Source of the DNA: CAJUOR01 sp964596105
GTDB lineage: Bacteria > Bacillota_I > Bacilli_A > Erysipelotrichales > Coprobacillaceae
DNA: 6,673 nucleotides
Assembly (NCBI GenBank): GCA_964596105.1
Contig: CAZQRT010000067.1
Coordinates: forward strand, 1-6,673
Direction: 5' to 3'
Below the pieces are notes generated by a model. It was not told where the DNA came from and ran no database searches. It saw only the letters and a program-made list of their open reading frames with translations. Of this stretch, positions 1 through 5,711 are shown piece after piece. Made by a program: the position numbers and the translations under genes. Every line of letters begins with the position of its first letter. The first letter of the stretch is position 1.

Positions 1-39
1 AACACCATCGATCGCCTCGTCGCCAAAATAAGGAGATAA
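1..39 (+). CDS. C-terminal end of an unidentified upstream gene (partial)
   Basis: Reading frame 1 from the window edge gives twelve codons (NTIDRLVAKIRR) followed by TAA at 37-39, three bases before the ATG of the RNase H gene. Most codons end in C, as in the real genes here. Frame 2 also runs to a stop, at 29-31, but with less typical third positions. The fragment is too short to identify. If real, it implies that the RNase H gene is at least second in an operon, and its tail would contain the RNase H ribosome binding site. Confidence 0.4.
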   Translation, partial: NTIDRLVAKIRR

Positions 40-42
40 TCT

Positions 43-630
43 ATGAAATATTACGCCGTCCAGAACGGCCGCAAACCCGGTGTCTATACGAGCTGGGAGG
101 AATGTAAAAAACAGGTGCACGGCTTTCCCAATGCCCGCTATAAAGCCTTTACGAGCTTTTTAGAGGCCGAGGATTTCTGCTGGCATGAGGAAGGCAAACA
201 AAGCGCGGCCGCTTATGACTGCGTGGCTTATGTTGACGGCAGTTATGATGATCGTCAGGGCGCCTACAGCTACGCGGCGGTGATTTTCTACCAAAAGCAG
301 AAATACACCTTCAGCGCCATTGGCAAGGATGATCTTTTAGCGATGCGCAATGTCGCCGGGGAAATCCGCGCCAGCATGGAGGCGATGCGCTTCGCCTGTG
401 ATCATGACTGCGATTCTTTACTGATCGTCTATGATTACGCGGGCATTGAAAACTGGTGCACGCGTGTCTGGAAGACCAATAAATCCGGCACCAGGGAGTA
501 CGTGAAATTTTACGAGGAGACATCTAAAAAGGTGAACATTTCATTTCAAAAAGTGAAGGCTCATTCCCACCACATTTATAATGATGAGGCCGATCAGCTT
601 GCGAAAAAGGCGCTGTATGAGAGTCTATGA
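43..630 (+). CDS. rnhA: Ribonuclease HI with N-terminal hybrid-binding domain
   Basis: This 195-residue cytoplasmic enzyme cleaves the RNA strand of RNA:DNA hybrids, as in R-loops and primer remnants. Residues 1-47 match the RNase H1 N-terminal hybrid-binding domain (viroplasmin/Cauli_VI type): YYAVQNGRKPGVY, then YKAFTSFLEAEDF. Residues 58-193 form the catalytic RNase H fold. The acidic active site is complete: D65 in VDGSY, E107 in AGEIRAS, D131 in YDYAGIENW and D184 in DEADQLAKKA. H174 in VKAHSHH matches the assisting histidine (H124) of E. coli RNase HI. The start is fixed by AAGGAGAT about seven bases upstream. The 3' end overlaps the glycosylase gene by 14 bases, suggesting translational coupling. 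Length and motifs fit bacterial RNase H1 with this extra domain. The family call is secure; the symbol follows family convention. Confidence 0.95.
   Translation: MKYYAVQNGRKPGVYTSWEECKKQVHGFPNARYKAFTSFLEAEDFCWHEEGKQSAAAYDCVAYVDGSYDDRQGAYSYAAVIFYQKQKYTFSAIGKDDLLAMRNVAGEIRASMEAMRFACDHDCDSLLIVYDYAGIENWCTRVWKTNKSGTREYVKFYEETSKKVNISFQKVKAHSHHIYNDEADQLAKKALYESL
604..610 (+). promoter_or_regulatory. Ribosome binding site fixing the glycosylase start
   Basis: AAAAAGG lies inside the last codons of rnhA, six bases before the ATG at 617. An alternative in-frame ATG at 581 would add twelve residues (MMRPISLRKRRC) that do not resemble the family and merely read rnhA in another frame. This site supports 617 as the start. 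Confidence 0.6.
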
Positions 631-1084
631 CGAGCTGGCCCCAATCTACGACGCGCATTCCCGGGTTTTAATCTTAGGAAGCATGCCTTCTAAAACTTCG
701 CGGGCTTTGCATTTCTATTACGCCCATCCGCAAAACCGTTTCTGGCCGGTTATGGAGATTTTGTTTCATACCACCCTGACCACAAATGAGGACAAGGTGA
801 GCTTTCTATTAAATCATCACATCGCGCTGTATGATGTCATCCAAAGCTGCGAGATCGCGGGCTCGAGCGACGCCAGCATCCGCGGCATCGTGCTGAATCC
901 TCTCGAGATCATCTTTCAGACTGCGGACATTAAAAAAGTTTTCACCACCGGACAGACGGCGGGAAAACTTTATCAGCGTTATTTCGGCCCGTGCGAGATT
1001 TTGCCCAGCCCTTCGAGCGCCAATGCCCGTTACCGGCTGGAAGATCTCGTCAAATGTTACGCGAAGATTTTAGATTATATTTGA
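617..1084 (+). CDS. DNA-deoxyinosine glycosylase (uracil-DNA glycosylase superfamily)
   Basis: This is a 155-residue base-excision repair enzyme. The family removes hypoxanthine (deaminated adenine), and in some members other deaminated bases, from DNA. Visible motifs in order are VLILGSMPSKTS (17-28), the glycosylase motif 1 region; YYAHPQNRFWPV (34-45), in which N40 is the likely catalytic Asn of family-6 (HDG) enzymes; LYDVIQSC (71-78); FTTGQTAG (109-116); and LPSPSSANAR (130-139), the motif 2 loop. Length is normal for the family. The gene starts within rnhA, overlapping it by 14 bases, so the two are probably translated from one message. Its end runs ten bases into the end of the convergent gatD-like gene. 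Substrate preference (hypoxanthine versus uracil) cannot be settled from sequence. Confidence 0.88.
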   Translation: MRVYDELAPIYDAHSRVLILGSMPSKTSRALHFYYAHPQNRFWPVMEILFHTTLTTNEDKVSFLLNHHIALYDVIQSCEIAGSSDASIRGIVLNPLEIIFQTADIKKVFTTGQTAGKLYQRYFGPCEILPSPSSANARYRLEDLVKCYAKILDYI

Positions 1085-1794
1085 ATTTCAAAGCGCGTCG
1101 TGGCGCGGTGGAATTCTCTCAGGCGTTTTTCATAAACTCTGGTGACGACATCCTCAAAGGCCAGCGGCCCGTCGGCACCCATTTTTTTTAACAGCTCATG
1201 AAGCAGCGGGGGATTGTAAGGCAGGAGCGGGGCGAGCTGGCTGGTGACCAGGCAGTTGTTTGCCATCACGCCTTCCTGGTTGGACTGAGGATTCTGGCCG
1301 ATGCCTTTCTGGCATTTGACAAACGGCGTGACCGGGCCCTGCTCATACCAGAAGGTGAACTGGCAGCGAAAGCCGATCGTTTCCAGCCGGTCCTGAAAGA
1401 GGCCGAGGGTTAAGCCGTTGTAGCGGTCATATTTCGGGCGTCTGGCGATCATGGGGAAGATATTCAGGCCGGGTATGGCTGAACCGTCGGGATTTTCGAT
1501 GGCCTGAAAAAGAATTTCCCCGGCGTTGCCGGTAAAAAGCATGACCACACCATCCGCGATTAACTCTTTCAGGCGGTCTTGATACGGCCGCCATAATTCG
1601 ATAATTTTATCCTGGTAACTTTCCGTGGTCCCGCCCATATAGATCATATCCGGCTTTTGTGTGACAAAAAGCGGGGTTTCGGGAAACATCGTGTCATGGA
1701 AAGTGGCGGTTTTCAGGCAGTGTCTCAGATAGCGGATATTGCCCTGGTCGCCGAAGAGATTGCAGATTTCCGGATAAATATTTTCGATGATCAT
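1075..1794 (-). CDS. GatD-like glutamine amidotransferase subunit lacking the catalytic Cys and His
   Basis: This 239-residue protein is homologous to GatD, the glutaminase partner of MurT in the lipid II isoglutaminyl synthase. Family landmarks are LFGDQGNI (13-20; SaGatD LYSDIGNI), DMIYMGGTTES (49-59), LKELIADG (75-82), GLNIFP (109-114), YDRYNG with R124, and LAPLLPYN (187-194; SaGatD GPILPKN region). In S. aureus GatD the nucleophile lies in TICGGYQFLG and the catalytic His in YLHGPILP. Aligned here are LFTGNAGEILF, putting T88 in place of Cys, and SQLAPLLP, putting L187 in place of His. Glutamine hydrolysis by the normal mechanism should therefore be impossible. The frame is intact. The ATG overlaps the stop of the murT-like gene (ATGA, 1791-1794), with AGGAGG at 1805-1810 ten bases upstream. 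Conservation of everything except the active site suggests a maintained pseudoenzyme rather than a decaying gene. The alignment was made by eye from remembered sequences. Confidence 0.8.
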   Translation of the reverse strand: MIIENIYPEICNLFGDQGNIRYLRHCLKTATFHDTMFPETPLFVTQKPDMIYMGGTTESYQDKIIELWRPYQDRLKELIADGVVMLFTGNAGEILFQAIENPDGSAIPGLNIFPMIARRPKYDRYNGLTLGLFQDRLETIGFRCQFTFWYEQGPVTPFVKCQKGIGQNPQSNQEGVMANNCLVTSQLAPLLPYNPPLLHELLKKMGADGPLAFEDVVTRVYEKRLREFHRATTRFEIQI

Positions 1795-3032
1795 GCCTCC
1801 GGCACCTCCTTTTGAATGCGCGCCAGTAACGCGTCCTCGGTAACTCTGGCGTTGTCCAGCTGATACAAATCATCCAGCAGGATCACGGTATCGACCTCTG
1901 CCAGGCGCACGAGCTTGTAGCTCTCGGTCTCAAATGGCGAGCAGTCTATTTTCTCTTCGGGAATGCCGCCGATCAAAAGCCTTAAGTGAAAATCCTCACA
2001 GCGCTCCCCGGAGAGGATGATCTGCGAGATGGAATCGTCGTTTAAAAATTCCAGATCAGTATCATACAGCCAGAAATTGGCCTCGCTGTCGGTCTTGCGG
2101 TTGTCAAACTCATCGACCATGATGATGACGCTCTTTTTGCCCGGATAGTTGCGGGCGAAGTCAAAGGAGCGCGAGCAGGCGATGGCGTTCGGGGATTTCG
2201 TGAGCTGCACGACCACTTTGATGCCGCGCACGACGGATTCATGATAGCGGCTTTCGACGATGTGCAGTTTACTGACGGACGCCGCGATCTTTCGCGGATC
2301 CAGCCCCAGTTCGCGCAAAACAACAATCGCTCCCAGCAGATTGTAGTGGTTGATTATGTTCTGGCTGATCGTCGGATACTTTGTCTCTTGGTTTTGATGC
2401 ACGATGGTGATCTCTTCTGCACTGATGGTTTTTAAGAGGTAGTCGGGATCAGGCGAGTGGTAGCCGCAGTGNNNNNNNNNNNNNNNNNNNNNNNNNNNNN
2501 NNNNNNNNNNNNNNNNNNNNNNNNNNNNNNNNNNNNNNNNNNNNNNNNNNNNNNNNNNNNNNNNNNNNNNNATGTTGAAGATAAACTCGACATGGGCGTT
2601 GCGGCGGAAGGAGTCGCGAAAGAGGTTGGTGCATAACAGGTAGGTCGGCTTGACATAAGGCATGTATAAACGGCTCGCTCTTTCGTCCATCTCCAGCACG
2701 GCGAGGTCTTTTTTCATATGGATGGACCAGGAGGTCGCGGCTAAAAGGGCCGATGTGATGCCTTCCGCGATGTTGCTTCCGGTGCGGTTGGAGATCACCT
2801 CGATGCCTTGATCAGCGAGGATGTCATTGATGAGGTTGTTCGTGGTCGTTTTGCCGTTGGTTCCAGTGATACCGATGATGGTTTTAGGCATCGGGAGGTA
2901 TTTCAAAAAATCTTTATCGAGACGAAGCGCCAGCCAGCCCGGCAGATGGGTGGCCTTGCGGTGCAGCATGGTCAGCACCTTCGCGCAGGTTTTCGCGGCG
3001 TAGAAGGCGACATAAAAACGCACAGGTTTCAT
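1791..3032 (-). CDS. MurT-like Mur ligase family protein (contains assembly gap)
   Basis: This protein is homologous to MurT, the ATP-using ligase subunit that amidates lipid II D-glutamate together with GatD. It has an N-terminal segment, then a Mur ligase central domain with P-loop GTNGKTTT (57-64), RTGSNIAEGI (83-92), AVLEMDE (111-117) and TNLFRD (135-140). After the gap come CGYHSPDPDY, resembling the end of the MurT four-Cys zinc ribbon, and NHYNLLGA. A C-terminal DUF1727-like domain has KSPNA, FWLYDTDLEF and SGERCEDFHLRL. Several sites are diverged: MurT DR-Y/F-GE after FRDQ is replaced by RRNAHVE, and the KNPxG motif reads KSPNA. It shows 413 residues including 34 unknown, and the family runs about 435-450. 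The start at 3032 has AGAAGG at 3043-3048. It is first in a two-gene operon with the gatD-like gene. It could be the organism's only MurT or a divergent paralogue. Confidence 0.82.
   Translation of the reverse strand: MKPVRFYVAFYAAKTCAKVLTMLHRKATHLPGWLALRLDKDFLKYLPMPKTIIGITGTNGKTTTNNLINDILADQGIEVISNRTGSNIAEGITSALLAATSWSIHMKKDLAVLEMDERASRLYMPYVKPTYLLCTNLFRDSFRRNAHVEFIFNXXXXXXXXXXXXXXXXXXXXXXXXXXXXXXXXXXHCGYHSPDPDYLLKTISAEEITIVHQNQETKYPTISQNIINHYNLLGAIVVLRELGLDPRKIAASVSKLHIVESRYHESVVRGIKVVVQLTKSPNAIACSRSFDFARNYPGKKSVIIMVDEFDNRKTDSEANFWLYDTDLEFLNDDSISQIILSGERCEDFHLRLLIGGIPEEKIDCSPFETESYKLVRLAEVDTVILLDDLYQLDNARVTEDALLARIQKEVPEA
2472..2571. other. Assembly gap of exactly 100 N
   Basis: One hundred consecutive N lie within the murT-like gene. 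A round 100 is the usual placeholder for a gap of unknown size. The reading frame happens to continue across it. From remembered MurT sequences, the distance between the FRD motif and the last zinc-ribbon Cys pair is about 45 residues longer than shown here. The real gap is therefore probably larger (around 230 bases by this estimate) and should hide most of the zinc ribbon. Confidence 0.95.
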
Positions 3033-3062
3033 ACTTTTTTTCCCTTCTTTTCAGTATTCAAC

Positions 3063-3091
3063 ATCTTATCAAAAATCAGCCCTTTAATCAA
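3063..3091 (-). promoter_or_regulatory. Sigma-A-type promoter for the murT/gatD-like operon
   Basis: On the minus strand, TTGATT (3091-3086) is followed by a 17-base spacer and TAAGAT (3068-3063). TG one base upstream of the -10 makes it an extended -10 element (TGATAAGAT). A start near 3056 would give a leader of about 24 bases containing the AGAAGG ribosome binding site. Confidence 0.6.
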
Positions 3092-3110
3092 TCCAAGTTG
3101 ATGATATAAT
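3083..3110 (+). promoter_or_regulatory. Extended -10 promoter for the DUF1934-argS-rpoE operon
   Basis: TGATATAAT at 3102-3110 is a perfect extended -10 element (TGnTATAAT). No good -35 lies at the right distance; TTTAAT at 3083-3088 (16-base spacing) is the best candidate and overlaps the -35 of the divergent promoter. Transcription would start near 3117, only about ten bases before the chosen ATG. Confidence 0.65.
3087..3102. repeat. Short inverted repeat between divergent promoters (possible operator)
   Basis: ATCAA (3087-3091) and TTGAT (3098-3102) form perfect 5-base arms around a 6-base spacer. The repeat covers the -35 region of the minus promoter and touches the plus extended -10. 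It could be an operator for a dimeric regulator, but arms this short arise by chance. Confidence 0.2.
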
Positions 3111-3126
3111 AGCGGTGGTGATAAAA

Positions 3127-3483
3127 ATGAAAGAGATCGCTTATCTGGCTTTGATCCGCTACGAGGATCAAAGCGTCGAAAAAGTTTCCTTTAACGCTTT
3201 TGGAAATATCAAAATTTCCGGGGCTGATTTTCAGGCCGATTTCCAGAATGAAACCTACGGCCTGATGCAGATCCAGCTGCGAGGCGAGGTATTAAAATTA
3301 GTCCAGAACGGTGAGGAGCTGGTTCTGCTGCAAAACAAAGGGCCGGTGATTTATAAAAAACTCGCGATTGAGGGCCGCTGGCTGGACAGTCAGGTTTCTG
3401 ACAATAATCTGCAGGTCGTTTACGAGCTTTATTCCGGGCCTCACACCCTGACTCATACCGTTTTGAAGCTAAGCTGGCGGTAA
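3127..3483 (+). CDS. DUF1934 family protein (YwiB-like)
   Basis: This 118-residue cytoplasmic protein has no signal peptide or membrane segment. Its pattern is that of the DUF1934/YwiB family, small beta-barrel proteins of unknown function: alternating hydrophobic strands, TYGLMQIQLRGEVLKLVQNG in the middle, and VVYELYSG with a hydrophobic C-terminal strand (TVLKLSW) near the end. The identification is strengthened by position, because B. subtilis ywiB lies next to argS and rpoE. The ATG at 3127 is preceded by GGTGGTGAT (3114-3122), one mismatch from the ideal GGAGGTGAT, and is preferred over the in-frame GTG codons at 3115 and 3118. The stop lies 66 bases before argS with no terminator between, so it is probably co-transcribed with argS and rpoE. 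Molecular function is not known. Confidence 0.75.
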   Translation: MKEIAYLALIRYEDQSVEKVSFNAFGNIKISGADFQADFQNETYGLMQIQLRGEVLKLVQNGEELVLLQNKGPVIYKKLAIEGRWLDSQVSDNNLQVVYELYSGPHTLTHTVLKLSWR

Positions 3484-3515
3484 TCTTTTTGCTTTTTTTT
3501 AAAAAGGTTTTGTGG

Positions 3516-3526
3516 TATGGTATAGC
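3516..3526 (+). promoter_or_regulatory. Possible secondary promoter for argS
   Basis: In the 66-base DUF1934-argS gap, TGGTATAGC (3518-3526) resembles an extended -10, and TATGGT (3516-3521) is an overlapping alternative. No good -35 is present. It would give argS-rpoE a start of its own near 3533. The gap is too short for a T-box leader, so tRNA-sensing control of argS is not seen here. Confidence 0.3.
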
Positions 3527-3549
3527 TGTTTAAAAAGGGGGGGATCGCC

Positions 3550-5205
3550 ATGAATCAGATTGCCGAAAATATCAAAGCCGCGCTGGCTCTGGCTGTGGCG
3601 GCGGCGGGATTGAAAGCGGACATGGATCCCGCGGACATCGTCATCGAAATTCCCAAGGAGCGCCGCAATGGCGATTACTCCAGTAATATCGCGATGCGTT
3701 TAACCCGGGAATGTCATATGAACCCGCGCGTCATCGCCGACAGGATTATATCCGAGCTTGATCTGGAAAAAGCCGGCATAGACCATGTCGAAGTGGCCGG
3801 CCCGGGCTTTATGAATTTCTATATGCTGAAAGACCGTCTCGGGACGATTCTCGGCGAGGTGCTGGCCGCCGATGAAAACTACGGGCACAGCGCTTACGGC
3901 CAGGAGGAGAGGGTGGACATCGAATTTGTTTCCGCCAATCCCACCGGCGATCTGCATCTCGGCCATGCCCGCGGCGCGGCTTTAGGGGACGCCATCTGCC
4001 GCATCATGAGTGCCGCCGGGTATGACGTGACCCGCGAGTATTATATCAATGACGCCGGCACCCAGATCACCCATCTCGCCGAAAGTCTCATCGCGCGCTA
4101 CCATCAGTCGTTCGGCATCGATTATCCGCTTCCGGCTGACGGTTATTACGGACCGGATGTCATTCAGATCGCGGAGGAGATCAAGGATCAGTACGGCGAT
4201 ACCCTGCTGTATGATGAGAGTCCGGAAACGTTCGCGCTGTTTAAAAGCCTCGGCGTGGAAAAGGAGATGGCCAAGCTCAAGCAGGTGCTCTCTGATTACC
4301 GCGTGACGTTTGATATCTGGTTCTCCGAGTCCAGTTTGTATGAGACGCATCAGGTGGAGGCGGCTTTAGAGAAGCTGAAGCAGGGCGGGTATACGTATGA
4401 GTATGACGGCGCGCTGTGGCTGAAAACGACGGCTTTCGGGGATGACAAGGACCGCGTGCTGATCAAAAGCAACGGCGAGTACACGTATTTAACCCCGGAT
4501 ATCAGCTACCACCTCAACAAGCTCGACCGCGGCTATGATCATCTCATCGATCTGTTGGGGGCTGATCATCACGGTTATATCGCGCGCATGAAGGCGGCAA
4601 TCCAGGCTTTAGGGTATCCGGTGGAAAAGCTCGATATCGATATCATTCAGATGGTGCGCCTCATGAAAAACGGCGAGGAAGTGGTCATGAGCAAACGGAC
4701 CGGCAACGCGGTCACGATCCGCGATATGATGAGCGAGATCGGGGTTGACGCGACGCGCTATTTCTTCGCCAGCCGGGCCGGCAGTTCGATGTTTGATTTT
4801 GACATGGATCTCGCCCTGGAACAGTCCAGTGACAACCCGGTGTACTATGTCCAGTACGCCCATGCCCGGATGTGCTCGATCGAGCGCGCCAGCCGGGATA
4901 TGAATCTGTCTTGCGCTGATCATTTTGAACGCCTCACCCATGAAAAGGAAAGCGATCTGTTAAAGCACATCAGCGGTTTTAAGGATGTCATCGTGGAAAG
5001 CGCGCAGCAGCGCGCCCCGCATAAGATCGCGTCTTATGCCCACCGTCTCGCGGCTTTGTTTCACAGTTTCTACAATGAGTGCAAGGTGCTCGATGAAAAG
5101 GACCGCGAGTTGTCCGGTCAGCGCCTGGCGCTGGTGCGGGCGGCGCGCATCACGCTTCGTAACGCCCTGAATTTAATTGGCGTCAGCGCCCCGGAAAGAA
5201 TGTAA
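3550..5205 (+). CDS. argS: Arginyl-tRNA synthetase
   Basis: This cytoplasmic class Ia aminoacyl-tRNA synthetase charges tRNA-Arg with arginine using ATP. Its 551 residues are normal for the bacterial enzyme. The N-terminal additional domain (about 1-105) contains EIPKERRNGDYSSNIAMRL and EVAGPGFMNF. The catalytic domain has FVSANPTGDLHLGHARGA, with the HIGH signature as HLGH at 136-139, then REYYINDAGTQ (162-172), LLGADHHGY (335-343) and the KMSKS-equivalent VMSKRTGN (379-386). The C-terminal DALR anticodon-binding domain begins around VYYVQYAHAR (431-440) and ends in the characteristic GVSAPERM. The start is preceded by a run of seven G (3537-3543) as ribosome binding site, six bases before ATG. 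rpoE follows after 11 bases, so the two are surely co-transcribed. Nothing is missing from the active site. Confidence 0.98.
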   Translation: MNQIAENIKAALALAVAAAGLKADMDPADIVIEIPKERRNGDYSSNIAMRLTRECHMNPRVIADRIISELDLEKAGIDHVEVAGPGFMNFYMLKDRLGTILGEVLAADENYGHSAYGQEERVDIEFVSANPTGDLHLGHARGAALGDAICRIMSAAGYDVTREYYINDAGTQITHLAESLIARYHQSFGIDYPLPADGYYGPDVIQIAEEIKDQYGDTLLYDESPETFALFKSLGVEKEMAKLKQVLSDYRVTFDIWFSESSLYETHQVEAALEKLKQGGYTYEYDGALWLKTTAFGDDKDRVLIKSNGEYTYLTPDISYHLNKLDRGYDHLIDLLGADHHGYIARMKAAIQALGYPVEKLDIDIIQMVRLMKNGEEVVMSKRTGNAVTIRDMMSEIGVDATRYFFASRAGSSMFDFDMDLALEQSSDNPVYYVQYAHARMCSIERASRDMNLSCADHFERLTHEKESDLLKHISGFKDVIVESAQQRAPHKIASYAHRLAALFHSFYNECKVLDEKDRELSGQRLALVRAARITLRNALNLIGVSAPERM

Positions 5206-5216
5206 AGGAGATCAGT

Positions 5217-5600
5217 ATGACACAGCTATCAATGGTCAATGTCGCTTATGATGTCATGAAACAGGAACAGAAGGAAATGAATTTTCATGCCCTTTATGAG
5301 AAGGTCAGTGCTGTCATGGGCTTTGACGAGACCCAGTATGATGACAAGATGAGTTTGTTTTATACCAATATCACCATGGACGGGCGTTTTATCACCCTCG
5401 GGGAAAATGTCTGGGATCTGCGCGAGCGTCACAAGTTCGATCAGGTCCACATTGACATGAATGACATTTACGCCGATTATACCGAGGAAGAGGAGGACGA
5501 CGGTGTGACGGTGGATGCCATCGTCGGCGAGGAAGTCGGCGAAGAGGACGACGAGGAAGACGACGGCGCCAGCCAGGAAGATTCCTACGATGATGATTGA
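5217..5600 (+). CDS. rpoE: DNA-directed RNA polymerase delta subunit
   Basis: This 127-residue subunit is specific to Bacillota and related groups. It binds RNA polymerase, raises transcription specificity and helps recycle the enzyme off nucleic acid. Residues 1-80 form the HARE-HTH domain (VNVAYDVMKQEQKEMNFHAL; MSLFYTNITMDGRFITLGENVWDLRER). Residues 87-127 form the disordered acidic tail, with 23 Asp/Glu among 41 residues by my count. The tail acts as a nucleic-acid mimic in the family. The lysine tract that precedes the acidic tail in B. subtilis delta is not visible here. The protein is also shorter than B. subtilis delta (about 173 residues), mostly in the tail. The start has AAAGGAGATC directly after the argS stop. 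An intrinsic terminator begins at the base after its own stop, so it ends the DUF1934-argS-rpoE unit. Confidence 0.93.
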   Translation: MTQLSMVNVAYDVMKQEQKEMNFHALYEKVSAVMGFDETQYDDKMSLFYTNITMDGRFITLGENVWDLRERHKFDQVHIDMNDIYADYTEEEEDDGVTVDAIVGEEVGEEDDEEDDGASQEDSYDDD

Positions 5601-5627
5601 CCGGAGCGGATGCTCCGGCTTTTTTTT
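5601..5627 (+). terminator. Intrinsic terminator of the argS-rpoE operon
   Basis: CCGGAGC (5601-5607), loop GGAT, and GCTCCGG (5612-5618) make a perfect 7-base-pair GC-rich stem. After one C comes a run of eight T (5620-5627). The stem starts at the base after the rpoE stop codon. It separates rpoE from the adhesin gene. Confidence 0.93.
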
Positions 5628-5711
5628 ATACAAATTTAAAGTCACAAGCAGGAAAGGAAGAAATAACTTTATGTAAGAATACAAAGGCGGGGAAAGGGAG
5701 GGGTGTAAAAA

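Noticed and set aside
581..616. Upstream ATG extending the glycosylase by twelve residues
   Set aside because: The extra residues read rnhA out of frame, do not look like the family, and a good ribosome binding site sits before 617.
3484..3510. Terminator between DUF1934 and argS in the T-rich and A-rich runs
   Set aside because: There is a T run but no GC-rich stem before it; the T/A runs alone form only a weak AU pairing.
3484..3549. T-box or other leader riboswitch for argS
   Set aside because: Only 66 bases are available and no T-box sequence or specifier stem is visible.
3982..4350. Antisense open frames inside argS (also 4609-4941)
   Set aside because: argS is unambiguous across the region; these are mirror frames of GC-biased codons without start signals.
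4631..4645. GATATCGATATC palindrome in argS
   Set aside because: It lies in well-conserved coding sequence (LDIDIIQ) and is explained by the codons.
5229..5684. 151-codon open frame antisense to rpoE
   Set aside because: It lies opposite a clear rpoE and runs through the terminator. Its hydrophobic look follows from reading the acidic GA-rich tail backwards.
5628..5700. Promoter for the adhesin gene (TATGTA near 5670)
   Set aside because: No -35 at a suitable distance for any -10-like hexamer I tried, so I did not list one.
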